A stretch of 58,284 bases of DNA, from contig JAETTD010000016.1 of NCBI GenBank assembly GCA_021769295.1, forward strand, positions 1 through 58,284, read 5' to 3'. Of the stretch, positions 8,903 to 16,903 are shown piece after piece (position 1 is the first letter of the stretch; each line of letters opens with the position of its first letter). The stretch comes from Bacillota bacterium. Its GTDB lineage: Bacteria; Bacillota; Clostridia; Peptostreptococcales; Anaerovoracaceae. The notes under the pieces were generated by a model. It was not told where the DNA came from and made no database searches. It saw only the letters and a program-made list of their open reading frames with translations. A program made the position numbers and the translations under genes.

Positions 8903-9595
8903 TCAATATATGCCTGTCATATATAATAAATACCCTGTATTCAAATCAACATGAAAAGCTATATCCTGATAAAAGCCTATTCCATCCCATTTATTACCTG
9001 TCAATTTAAATAAATGGGAACCGGGAATAGGTGTCTGAATCCAGTTTTCTGTCCCATCAATCAGTTTAGAATAGCGATATATCAACAATTGATATAGTCC
9101 TCCCAAAGCAAATAAGGTATTCTCCAAATTAGCAAATTTATAATATTCTTTCGTATTTCCGCCAATATTACCTGTCCGAAACCGCTCATGCTTCACTTTA
9201 TTATATGCAATCCACCAATCCGGATTATTCCCTTGACTCCAACTTTCCCAAGGCATAAATGATGACAGATTGCAATGCTGTATAATATTTACCTTTGTAT
9301 TACAAAAATCTACTTCATTACCTGTAATCTCATTCCTATAGTGATTTATATTTTCTGCTCGGCTTTGTGCGTTGTACTGGCTGCACAACAATTTTGCATT
9401 TATGTCTATCTCACTTCCGATTTGCAATAATAATTTAATATATTTTGCAGAATAAACATTATAATTATCTGTATCCAATGTTATATATTCAAGTGTTTCT
9501 GCAAATTCCTTTTCCAACAAAATATAATTTCGCCAGTATAATCCCAAAAATTTGTTTACATCCATTAAAGCATTCCCCCAATCATTATTACTCAT
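8903..9595 (-). CDS. Unknown protein between hsdM and hsdS (YNKVKH motif)
   Basis: A 230-aa protein whose start overlaps the end of hsdM, so it is translationally coupled to it. No named family is recognised with certainty. The most distinctive segment is NPDWWIAYNKVKHERF (around residue 130), a motif I associate with hypothetical proteins encoded in restriction-modification and other defence loci; the predicted content is mostly helical before it. The C-terminus is rich in aromatic residues. A second ATG three bases upstream (MMSNN) is equally possible as start. Intervening genes between M and S are common accessory slots in type I systems. Confidence 0.6.
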   Translation of the reverse strand: MSNNDWGNALMDVNKFLGLYWRNYILLEKEFAETLEYITLDTDNYNVYSAKYIKLLLQIGSEIDINAKLLCSQYNAQSRAENINHYRNEITGNEVDFCNTKVNIIQHCNLSSFMPWESWSQGNNPDWWIAYNKVKHERFRTGNIGGNTKEYYKFANLENTLFALGGLYQLLIYRYSKLIDGTENWIQTPIPGSHLFKLTGNKWDGIGFYQDIAFHVDLNTGYLLYMTGIY

Positions 9596-11066
9596 CACAA
9601 CTTTTTAAAATTGATATAAAATGCCCCAATATCTCATCTATCTCCGCATTCAGTTCCGCCCTCTTTTGCTGATACTGGTTTATCAAATCCAAAGGTGCGA
9701 GGATTTCTTCCTCCTCATGTGGATAACCGCACAAATCAAGGTTGCAGTTCATCTCATTCAAAAGCGTTTCAGCAGAATACTTTTTCGCTTTTGGAAAACC
9801 ATCTATCTCAATCTCCTCTCGGTTGTCCCACCAATCCAACACCTCCGCAAAATGCTCCAGTTTCATCGGTCTTGTTTTTGAAAAATGCTTGTACCCCTCC
9901 GGCATATCAATGCGGTAAAACCATGTTTCCTTTGTGGGATATGTATTGTCAAAAAACAAGATGTTTGTGGTAATGCCTGTATAGGGCGCAAATACGCTTG
10001 ACGGCATTCTCACAACTGTATGCAGGTTAAATTCTGTAAGCAGCTTTGTCTTGATATTGACCTTTGCATTGTCTGTGCCAAACAGAAACCCATCAGGAAT
10101 GATGATTGCGCAGCGTCCTTTTTTCTTTAACCGGAACATAATGATATTCATAAATAAATCTGCCGTTTCGGAACTCCTAAGCTCCATCGGAAAATTCGCT
10201 TTTACACTGTTTTTCTCATTTCCTCCATAAGGGGGATTCATCAGCACCACATCAAATTTCTCCTGCTTCCGGTACTCTTTATAATCTGTTTCCAGCGTAT
10301 TTCCGTGGATAATCTCTGGGTTGTCAATATCATGCAGCAGCATATTCGTCACACAAAGGATATGTGGGAGCGCCTTTTTTTCCACCCCGTAAACACTGTT
10401 ATTGTAGATTTCCCTGTTTTCATTGCTTTTCTGTGCATCCTCATACAGCGCATTCAGAGCGGACACTAAAAATCCGCCTGTCCCACAGGCAAAATCGGCA
10501 ATCCGTTCTCCCAGTTTTGGTTTTACCACAGCCACCATAAAATCCGTTACAGCTCTCGGCGTGTAAAACTCCCCCGCATTTCCAGCGCTCTGTAAATCTT
10601 TTAGGAAACTCTCATATATGCCTCCAAATGCGTGGCGTTCCTCATACTCAGTAAAATCAATCTCATCAATGATATTGACCACCTGCCTTAAAAGAATGCC
10701 GTCTTTCATGTAATTATTTGCATCTTCAAAGGCATACCGTACCATGACTTGACTCATAGGCGTACTCTCGTCAATTTCCAAGTTTTTAAGTGTTGGGAAA
10801 AGCGTATTATTTACAAAAGACAATAACGCATCGCCTGTAAGCGCATCACCATCCTTTTCGTCCACTGCCCAGTTCCTCCATTTGCACCCTTCCGGAATAA
10901 TTGATTTGTAATCATCATTGACAAATTCCCATTCCTGCTCTTTTGCATCATAAATTTTCAGAAACAGTATCCATACAATCTGTTCTATCCTTTGTGCATC
11001 GCCGTTTACGCCTGCGTCATTCCGCATTACGTCCTGCACACGCTTTACAAAATTTATTACTGCCAT
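9588..11066 (-). CDS. hsdM: Type I restriction-modification DNA methyltransferase subunit
   Basis: A 492-aa N6-adenine methyltransferase subunit. Visible motifs are the HsdM N-terminal domain (NFVKRVQDVMRNDAGVNGDA), the SAM-binding loop FACGTGGFLVSAL around residue 195, and catalytic NPPYGG around residue 280. It pairs with HsdS to methylate the host genome and with HsdR to cut unmodified DNA. It is about 30 percent or more identical by eye to the second HsdM at 55737-57245 (shared ADFACGTGGFLV, NPPYGG, FGTDN), so two type I systems of the same subclass coexist. Confidence 0.95.
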   Translation of the reverse strand: MAVINFVKRVQDVMRNDAGVNGDAQRIEQIVWILFLKIYDAKEQEWEFVNDDYKSIIPEGCKWRNWAVDEKDGDALTGDALLSFVNNTLFPTLKNLEIDESTPMSQVMVRYAFEDANNYMKDGILLRQVVNIIDEIDFTEYEERHAFGGIYESFLKDLQSAGNAGEFYTPRAVTDFMVAVVKPKLGERIADFACGTGGFLVSALNALYEDAQKSNENREIYNNSVYGVEKKALPHILCVTNMLLHDIDNPEIIHGNTLETDYKEYRKQEKFDVVLMNPPYGGNEKNSVKANFPMELRSSETADLFMNIIMFRLKKKGRCAIIIPDGFLFGTDNAKVNIKTKLLTEFNLHTVVRMPSSVFAPYTGITTNILFFDNTYPTKETWFYRIDMPEGYKHFSKTRPMKLEHFAEVLDWWDNREEIEIDGFPKAKKYSAETLLNEMNCNLDLCGYPHEEEEILAPLDLINQYQQKRAELNAEIDEILGHFISILKSCDE

Positions 11067-11107
11067 CGCTCTGTATATCCTCCGATCATGAAACCGTCAG
11101 CGGTTTC

Positions 11108-13480
11108 CTATGCGCTGAAAATCTCGTTTTCAAGTTCCCTGACTGCCTGCTGATATCCTTCCTTGCCCCCGAAAGCCTTTGCAATCTTCATAGGACTGCC
11201 ATATTCAGCAAATTCTTTTAACTGCAAAACTTTTGTATCTTCTATATCTTTGATACCTTCATCTGCATATTTATCAAGCAGCGTACCAAGTACCTTCTGT
11301 GCAAGTTCTGCATATCTATACAAGTATCCACGTTTTCTCACACTATTTGCTCTTTCCAATCTTGTAAGTGGTGCTTTATCATATGCCAAATGGCAGATTA
11401 AGTCAAAATCGTCAATATCCGTCTTTCCGGTTTCCTCACGCACTGCGTCCAAAAGAACGCCCTCCTCCTTCAGTTCGTCAATGATTGCCTGTTTCCTCTG
11501 TGCCTTAGTCCACCGACTCAGGAAATCATCAAGCCTTGCATACTGGCTCAGAATGTTCTTTCTTGTGTAATCAATCAGGCTTTCCGTTATCAGTTTCCCA
11601 TCTTTGTCTATGTACTGCACCCTTTCCGAAATAACTGTCACTTCTACATCGCTTACATAGTATTTCCTCGGCATATCCCCATCCGGCGGCGTAACAAGAG
11701 GAAGTGTGACCGGAATATTCTGTACGTCTTGAATTGGTTCATCGTTCTCCATCTCCGATAATGAATCAACTGGATTTACTGGCGGGTCAACCATCTCTCC
11801 CCCATCCGGAATATCAATTACCACGTCCGGCGTACCGTCAAAATCCTTGTCTGCAAATAAGCGGCTTGCATTCCTGAAATCCATGATTGTAAAATAGGTC
11901 TTGCCCTTTTCCTCCAAAAGCCTTGTCCCACGCCCGATAATCTGCTTAAATTCCATCATGCCGTGTTCATCGCTGAAATTATTGTCAAGCACGATCAGTC
12001 TGCACATTTTAGCGTCAACACCCGTTGTCATCAGCCTGCTTGTAACCGCTATTACTGGATAATCGCTCTCCTCGTCTATAAAGTTTCCAAGCTGTTCCTT
12101 GCCTTCCTGATTATCTCCGGTAATCCGCATAATATATTTGTTATTTTCTTTGTAGAGGTCTTTGTTCTCGTTAATCAGTGCCTGCCGCATCCGTTCAGCG
12201 TGTTCCACGTCAACGCAGAACACAATGGTTTTACTCATGCGGTCTGTTTTTTTCAGGAACTCTGTCACTTTCGCTGCAACAGCCTTTGTCCTCTGGTCTA
12301 AAACTAATGTGCGGTCAAAATCCTTAATATTATACTCACGGTCAGCGATTTCATACCCTTTGTCATCCGTTTTTCCCGCCTCCGGTCTGTATCCCACAAG
12401 GTCTTTATCCAGCCCCACACGAATCACCTTATATGGTGCAAGGAAACCGTCATTAATCCCCTGCTTTAGAGAATACTCATAAACAGGCTCGCCAAAATAG
12501 GTCTGGTTCGATGCCTGTTTTGTTTCAACCGGCGTTGCAGTACAGCCAATGTGCGTTGCCGATGAAAAATAATCAAGAATCTTTCTCCATGCCGACTCCT
12601 CTTTTGCACTCCCCCTGTGGCACTCGTCAATCACAATAAGGTCAAAGAAGTTCGGCTTAAACTGCTTGAATGCTTCTAAATTATCCTCGCCGGAAAGCTG
12701 ATGGTATAGCGACAAGTACACCTCATAGGCACTGTCCAGTGTCCTGTTTTCCACTCTTGTCATTTTTCCGCCAAAAGGCTTAAAGTCACCTGATATTGTC
12801 TGTTCAATAAGATTATTGCGGTCAGCAAGAAACAAAACCTTTTTCTTGATTCCAGCCTGTAACAGCCTGTAAATAATTTGGAAAGCCATAAAAGTTTTAC
12901 CTGTTCCGGTTGCACAGACGAGAAGAATTCTGTTTCTTCCTCCTGCCACCGCATCTACTGTGCGGTTAATTGCAATCCTTTGATAGTAACGTGGTTTCTT
13001 ATACCCTGGCATCCAATAATAAGGCGAAAGCATGGCTTTCTCGCCCACATCTGAAATCCCCATATCCCTCTTATATCTTACATACAGTTCATCAGGGGAC
13101 GGGAATGCATCAAGCGGAACAGTCCTCACTTCTCCGGTAATCAAGTTCTGTTCAACAAACTCGTCCCCGTTAGAGGAATACACATATTTAATGTCAAGCG
13201 TATCCGCATAGCCAATCGCCTGCTGCAGACCTGCGCCGGGCATATGGTTATTGTCCTTTGCCTCAATAATGGCAAGCGGAATATTAGGTTTATAAAACAG
13301 CAGGTAATCAGCCCGTTTCTTCTTTCCTCTGCCGGTCACGTTTCCCCTAAGAATAATCCGCCCTGCCGTAAAAGGACGCTCAAACCGCACTTGCTTTTTT
13401 ATATCCCACCCAGCTTTCTCAATAGCTGGCGTGATATACTGTGCCTTAATATCTTCTTCTGATAAATCACGTTTTCCCAT
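11108..13480 (-). CDS. hsdR: Type I restriction endonuclease subunit
   Basis: A translocating nuclease of about 790 aa. The N-terminal PD-(D/E)xK nuclease is seen as RADYLLFYKP ... LAIIEAKD. The SF2 motor shows CATGTGKTF (Walker A), VIDECHRG (DECH box), TATPVE and IIGRGTRL (motif VI). The C-terminal EcoR124-like helical domain follows. The start at 13480 gives MGKRDLSEEDIKAQYITPAI and is preceded by GGGAG at good spacing; the upstream in-frame ATGs have none and would overlap the small HTH gene. It is the first large gene of the restriction operon. Confidence 0.94.
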   Translation of the reverse strand: MGKRDLSEEDIKAQYITPAIEKAGWDIKKQVRFERPFTAGRIILRGNVTGRGKKKRADYLLFYKPNIPLAIIEAKDNNHMPGAGLQQAIGYADTLDIKYVYSSNGDEFVEQNLITGEVRTVPLDAFPSPDELYVRYKRDMGISDVGEKAMLSPYYWMPGYKKPRYYQRIAINRTVDAVAGGRNRILLVCATGTGKTFMAFQIIYRLLQAGIKKKVLFLADRNNLIEQTISGDFKPFGGKMTRVENRTLDSAYEVYLSLYHQLSGEDNLEAFKQFKPNFFDLIVIDECHRGSAKEESAWRKILDYFSSATHIGCTATPVETKQASNQTYFGEPVYEYSLKQGINDGFLAPYKVIRVGLDKDLVGYRPEAGKTDDKGYEIADREYNIKDFDRTLVLDQRTKAVAAKVTEFLKKTDRMSKTIVFCVDVEHAERMRQALINENKDLYKENNKYIMRITGDNQEGKEQLGNFIDEESDYPVIAVTSRLMTTGVDAKMCRLIVLDNNFSDEHGMMEFKQIIGRGTRLLEEKGKTYFTIMDFRNASRLFADKDFDGTPDVVIDIPDGGEMVDPPVNPVDSLSEMENDEPIQDVQNIPVTLPLVTPPDGDMPRKYYVSDVEVTVISERVQYIDKDGKLITESLIDYTRKNILSQYARLDDFLSRWTKAQRKQAIIDELKEEGVLLDAVREETGKTDIDDFDLICHLAYDKAPLTRLERANSVRKRGYLYRYAELAQKVLGTLLDKYADEGIKDIEDTKVLQLKEFAEYGSPMKIAKAFGGKEGYQQAVRELENEIFSA

Positions 13481-13502
13481 TCGCCACACACTCCCTTGCA
13501 TA

Positions 13503-13694
13503 CTACTTCTCTTTTGCTGCATCCAATTTTCTTTGCCTGCGTGGATCTATTGGTTTCTTTGCCTCTTTAGGAATAAACCATGTCCTTCCCAAAAGCTCTG
13601 CGCCCTCTATTCTGCCTTCTTTACAATAAATAGACACCCTGCGTTGTGAAATTCCCCATTCTTTTGCTTTATCTACTGTTGTTGCATAATTCAT
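13503..13694 (-). CDS. Small helix-turn-helix DNA-binding protein heading the restriction operon
   Basis: A 63-aa protein MNYATTVDKAKEWGISQRRV ... with the layout of a MerR/excisionase-type winged HTH: VDKAKEWGISQRRVSIYCKEGRI then GRTWFIPKEAKKP and a basic tail. It starts behind TTTGGAGGGAAC and lies just downstream of a strong promoter. Its end is some 20 bases before the hsdR start. It could control the operon; helix-turn-helix controllers are known for restriction systems, but this one has not been identified as such here. Confidence 0.75.
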   Translation of the reverse strand: MNYATTVDKAKEWGISQRRVSIYCKEGRIEGAELLGRTWFIPKEAKKPIDPRRQRKLDAAKEK

Positions 13695-13731
13695 ACAGTT
13701 CCCTCCAAATGCTATATGGTCAACTGCTTTT

Positions 13732-13760
13732 ATTATATTCTATCAAGCGAATACTTTCAA
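13732..13760 (-). promoter_or_regulatory. Promoter of restriction operon 1
   Basis: TTGAAA, a 17-base spacer and TATAAT read on the minus strand, about 40 bases before the ATG of the small HTH gene. It is a near-consensus vegetative promoter for the HTH-hsdR-hsdM-unknown-hsdS-HEPN operon. Confidence 0.75.
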
Positions 13761-13780
13761 CAAATTTTTGCTTTACCTTA

Positions 13781-14065
13781 TTAGGTTACATTTACATTCT
13801 TCATTTTTATGTTTCGCATCTTCTCCAAATTTTCCCTTTGTGCTTGGGATAATTCCCTTGGCTTTCCGATACGCACTAACTTCTTAGGCATTCCATAAGT
13901 TTTACTGATTTCTGTCTGCCGCTTAATATAAAAAATATCAGGAAATTCTTTTACTAACGCATCCATTTTCCTAATCCATGCAGGATTGGCACTGTAGACC
14001 GTTGCCATATCCTCATCTGCATTCATGTTAATCACTACTTCCTGTTCATACCTTGTAAGGTTCAT
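13781..14065 (-). CDS. Conserved hypothetical protein of mobile elements
   Basis: A 94-aa protein MNLTRYEQEVVINMNADEDMATVYSANP..., then WIRKMDALVKEFPD and a basic C-terminus with PKKLVRIGKPRELS. I recognise this as a protein that recurs on Firmicutes conjugative and mobilisable elements, but no function is established. The last third (KRQTEISKTYGMPKKLVRI) may be nucleic-acid binding. It starts behind AAAGGAGGAAAT. It is followed by the restriction operon promoter, so it is probably a separate unit. Confidence 0.75.
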   Translation of the reverse strand: MNLTRYEQEVVINMNADEDMATVYSANPAWIRKMDALVKEFPDIFYIKRQTEISKTYGMPKKLVRIGKPRELSQAQRENLEKMRNIKMKNVNVT

Positions 14066-14662
14066 ATTTCCTCCTTTAACCCCTCTGTACAGAGAAGTAT
14101 CTCATTTTAATATTTTTATTCCAATAAATTATTTATCCAAAAACAAGTCAAAAATTTTTCCCTCTTTAATTGCCGTTTTCCCCTTAGTTGTTCCTGCCAG
14201 TCCGCCTTTTGTGACGTATGACGTTTCCATGCTGCTTGGCAGGCTCTTTTATTGGTCATCGCCCACTTTTCCGCTTGCAGTATCCTTTCGGACGGTCATT
14301 CAGTTGTCAATGTTCGTCTGTAAAAGTATTATCACACAATTTCCCCCTCTCTCCCGTATTTCCCGAAATATGGAAATCCGGCATAAAAACATCAAATTTC
14401 CACAATACGGGAAATGATTTTTTCTCCACTATTTCACACAATTCTTTCACATGGATATGAGATCTGTGGTAGAATTGAACTATCTATTTTACCGTATGCC
14501 ACCCCATACAACCTCTTGTGCCATTGTATTTATGCCCCTTGCCTTTCTGTCAAGTCTGAAATGAATGGGCTTTCAGCCCAGACTTGACAGAAAGACAGGT
14601 GCAAAATATCCCGTCACTAAGAGGTTTGTAAGGGGGAGTATGTCTGATTGGAGTGATTATCA
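14066..14662. other. Intergenic region with long palindrome and weak promoter
   Basis: There is no gene I can support here. A 16-bp perfect inverted repeat, CTTTCTGTCAAGTCTG (14543-14558) and CAGACTTGACAGAAAG (14579-14594), encloses a second stem GGGC TTTCA GCCC, giving a long hairpin about 70 bases before the XRE gene. A weak plus-strand promoter, TTCACA (14446-14451) 18 bases TAGAAT (14470-14475), could drive that gene through the hairpin. About 14160-14330 looks conserved-like (short open frames such as METSYVTKGG on the minus strand) but has no ribosome site. Confidence 0.5.
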
Positions 14663-15454
14663 ATGAAATGTAAACTTACTTTGCCGGAAAAACTCAAAGA
14701 CCTGCGTGTGGAGCATGGTCTAAGCCTTGAACAACTTGCAGATGCCACAGGAATATCCCGTTCTGCCCTCGGCACATATGAAACCGATGAAACAAGGGAG
14801 ATAGGCGGGGAAAACCTGCGCACGCTTGCAGAATACTACCATGTATCAGCGGATTACCTGCTTGGGATAACGGACACCAAAAGGGCAGCCGATGCCGACC
14901 TGTCTGTGTTGAAGCTTGATGATGATACCGTAGAACTTCTCAAAAACGGACATTTCAATCACCGCCTGCTGTGCGAAATCATTAAACACCCTGCCTTTGA
15001 AAAATACATGGCAGACATTGAAATATATGTCAACGGGATTGCCACGAGCCAAATACACACCCTTAATTCCCTTGTGGATTTTGCAAGACAGCAGGTAATG
15101 GAAAACTACCATCCTGATGAGGACGAATTTGCACAGAGGGAGCTGAATGCCTGTTATGTGGACGAATACGAGTTTTTCCGGCACGTCATACAGTCCGACC
15201 TCGGCGAAATCATCAAAGACCTGCGGAAATCCCACGCTGAGGAAACAGAAACCGCACCTGAAACCTCCATTGTTGAAAGCATTAAGAGTGACCTCGAAAC
15301 ATACAAAAATTTCAAAGGAAGTCGTTCTGAAAAAGATTTTGCCCTCTTGTGCAAACGAAATGGCATAAATTATTCCAAAGTTCCTGATGACGAAAAAATG
15401 GTAGTGATGCGGTTCCTGCGCCGTTCAAAAAATTTTAAGGGATATTATGCATAA
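14663..15454 (+). CDS. XRE-family transcriptional regulator
   Basis: A 263-aa protein with an N-terminal lambda-repressor-type HTH (LPEKLKDLRVEHGLSLEQLA, then ATGISRSALGTYE) at residues 5-65 and the typical YYHVSADYLLGITDTKR tail of the HTH_3 domain. The C-terminal 180 residues are helical with no recognised domain and may sense an effector or oligomerise. The start is preceded by GGAGTG. The gene faces away from the restriction and replication operons and is a plausible master regulator of element 1. Confidence 0.88.
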   Translation: MKCKLTLPEKLKDLRVEHGLSLEQLADATGISRSALGTYETDETREIGGENLRTLAEYYHVSADYLLGITDTKRAADADLSVLKLDDDTVELLKNGHFNHRLLCEIIKHPAFEKYMADIEIYVNGIATSQIHTLNSLVDFARQQVMENYHPDEDEFAQRELNACYVDEYEFFRHVIQSDLGEIIKDLRKSHAEETETAPETSIVESIKSDLETYKNFKGSRSEKDFALLCKRNGINYSKVPDDEKMVVMRFLRRSKNFKGYYA

Positions 15455-15518
15455 ATATCTTTTTCATGACCAAAGCAAAAGAGGGACAGCCATTCTCCAA
15501 TGGTATCCCTCCCAGCTA

Positions 15519-15704
15519 TCATCCGTTCTTTTCCGATAGATTTGTAATGATTATTCTGTTTTCCTTACAATCCAGTTTTATCTTGTCACCCACACAAAAC
15601 CCAAGTGCCTGTAACCATTGTCCTTCAAACCTAATCTGCGGAATCGTCTTATCAGATTTGCTCATTTTTCCATACACTGTCAGTGTCCTGTCTTTTTTAT
15701 CCAT
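15519..15704 (-). CDS. SymE-like toxin (AbrB-fold)
   Basis: A 61-aa protein MDKKDRTLTVYGKMSKSDKT... then IPQIRFEGQWLQALGF and GDKIKLDCKENRIIIT. This pattern (LTVYGKMSKS, the W-x-x-x-LGF, GDKIKL) is that of SymE, a toxin of type I toxin-antitoxin systems with an AbrB-like fold. The start at 15704 has AAGGGGAAAT before it; an in-frame ATG eight codons upstream lies inside the previous gene. The gene follows a 51-aa gene by 8 bases. No antisense RNA (SymR-like) can be shown. Confidence 0.75.
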   Translation of the reverse strand: MDKKDRTLTVYGKMSKSDKTIPQIRFEGQWLQALGFCVGDKIKLDCKENRIIITNLSEKNG

Positions 15705-15712
15705 ATTTCCCC

Positions 15713-15868
15713 TTACAATTTCCGGCATTCTATCTCAAACCTGCCGCCACCAACCATATCCAACTGGAATGTGTTCGATTTTTCGTTCGTGTCAATGTCC
15801 ACGATAATATCATTGTTCTGTTCATTCAATACATCAAACAACCAGTCCTTAAAATTTTCAAGTTCCAT
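15713..15868 (-). CDS. 51-aa protein coupled to SymE-like gene
   Basis: A small acidic protein MELENFKDWLFDVLNEQNND... with IIVDIDTNEKSNTFQLDMV and ending GGGRFEIECRKL. It starts behind AAGGAGGTAAAAT, one of the best ribosome sites in the window, and ends 8 bases before the SymE-like gene. No family is recognised. Acidic, small and translated first, it fits the position of an antitoxin or accessory partner, but this is inference only. Confidence 0.7.
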   Translation of the reverse strand: MELENFKDWLFDVLNEQNNDIIVDIDTNEKSNTFQLDMVGGGRFEIECRKL

Positions 15869-15943
15869 ATTTTACCTCCTTGTTTGCACATTGCATGGCA
15901 TACCATTTTCATGGTAATGCTTTCTTTAAGTTCCAGTTTTACA

Positions 15944-16023
15944 ATTTTGACCAGTATAGGTGTCAACATTTTCATCTAATATAGCATAGAATAATAAAAA
16001 ATGCAACCAATACTGGTCAAAAT
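15944..16023. promoter_or_regulatory. Divergent promoter region with 14-bp operator pair
   Basis: ATTTTGACCAGTAT at 15944-15957 and its exact reverse complement at 16010-16023 bracket the intergenic region between the SymE-like pair (minus) and an XRE gene (plus). On the minus strand TTGCAT-17-TATATT, or TTGACC-18-TATTAT, overlaps these sites; on the plus strand TTTTCA-17-TAATAA is possible. Two perfect operators overlapping divergent promoters suggest control by the small XRE protein. Confidence 0.65.
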
Positions 16024-16034
16024 GAATTTGGATA

Positions 16035-16298
16035 ATGGGAAATATGGAACAAAAATTAAGACGTGACCTTAATATGGGTGAAAATCTCAGAAAACTACGT
16101 AAAAAGAATGGATTCTCTCAGGAAAAACTGTGTGCCGAACTGCAACGCCGCTCCTGTGATATTGGCAGAACCACTTACGAAAAATATGAATCCGGCGAAC
16201 TGAATATCCGCATCAGCGTATTGATTCAGCTTAAAAAAATCTATAACTGTACCTATGACGATTTCTTTGATGGTCTTGACCCTGATGAAAAAACCTGA
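16035..16298 (+). CDS. Small XRE-family repressor
   Basis: An 87-aa protein that is little more than a Cro/C1-type HTH: MGENLRKLRKKNGFSQEKL, then RTTYEKYESGELNIRIS and the IYNCTYDDFFDGL tail. It may start at 16035 or at the in-frame ATG at 16044 (MEQKL); the upstream ribosome site is weak either way. It is transcribed divergently from the SymE-like pair across the 14-bp operator pair, which it probably binds. Confidence 0.85.
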   Translation: MGNMEQKLRRDLNMGENLRKLRKKNGFSQEKLCAELQRRSCDIGRTTYEKYESGELNIRISVLIQLKKIYNCTYDDFFDGLDPDEKT

Positions 16299-16299
16299 T

Positions 16300-16655
16300 G
16301 ATAATTCCACTGCCAATTTATCTTACCCCTTTTTTCCTCAATAAGCGGCTTTCTTGTTTACCTTCATTGTCTGGCATGGAGCTATCCCCCTTTTACTTAT
16401 CTCTCATTGTTTACACAATAACAAACGGAGCTTCTTGATGTAAAGCGCAGTTCATCATATTTTATAAAATCCGTCATAATCTGATATTCTCCTTTTCCAT
16501 ATCAAAAAAGGACTGCATTTTGCAATCCCTTCTCCAGTGTGTTGTTGCTCCATATTCAGTTTTCCTTGTAACTTCCTGTAATGCCCTGTCAACCATGCTG
16601 TTACTGAACTGCGGAATGCCTTGATTTTGCTTGGTTTGTTGATGTATCGCTTAGC
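16300..16655. other. Non-coding right end of element 1
   Basis: About 350 bases between the small XRE gene and the right attachment core. Only short open frames without ribosome sites are present, and I see no clear gene. It abuts the helicase fragment through the attachment core. Confidence 0.5.
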
Positions 16656-16680
16656 ACGTCCTTCTTCGGACGGACGCCAG
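16641..16680. other. Right attachment site of element 1 (att1, right)
   Basis: The core is TC at 16666-16667. The element side reads ACGTCCTTCT (16656-16665), the host side GGACGGACGCCAG, which is helicase coding sequence for PWRPS on the minus strand. Together with the left site this reconstructs a palindromic attP around GA and an attB inside helicase motif VI, where codons for RPSD are split after the serine codon. Confidence 0.8.
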
Positions 16681-16770
16681 GGCACATCGAGGTGGTGTAA
16701 CGCAATCAGTCTGTCCTGTACGTTTGTCCCGGCTCCCATTTTTGCGGTTGAGCCTAACAAAAAACGAACC
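16668..16770 (-). pseudogene. Middle fragment of the split helicase gene
   Basis: About 103 bases encode QVRFLLGSTAKMGAGTNVQD and then RLIALHHLDVPWRPS, the helicase motifs V/VI region. The fragment is cut on its C-terminal side by element 1 (core 16666-16667) and on its N-terminal side by element 2 (core 16771-16772). Its neighbours in the original protein are at 47002-47590 (..FAKVRSG) and 106-359 (DIEQQ..). Confidence 0.9.
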
Positions 16771-16800
16771 TGTGTTTGCACGTCACGGATGATACAAAGA
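16761..16800. other. Left attachment site of element 2 (att2, left)
   Basis: The core TG is at 16771-16772 (CA on the minus strand). The element side reads TGTTTGCACGTCACG then GATGATACAAAG. The right end of the element (46972-46999) carries the same sequence inverted with few changes: TTTGCACGTCACG and TGATACAAAG are identical. Joining the ends yields an imperfect 27-bp-arm palindrome with CA exactly in the centre, the expected attP of a large serine recombinase. Confidence 0.85.
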
Positions 16801-16903
16801 TATTATTTTACACCATGCTTTTACACGTTTTACACAATAATATTTAATTCCCGTCAGTAAGGAATATCGACTCTTTTCCAGTGATGGAAATTTTTATTTT
16901 TGC

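Noticed and set aside
14160-14330. Small minus-strand genes (METSYVTKGG.. or MTNKRACQ..)
   Set aside because: Two overlapping short frames, neither with a ribosome site; no basis to choose or to claim translation.
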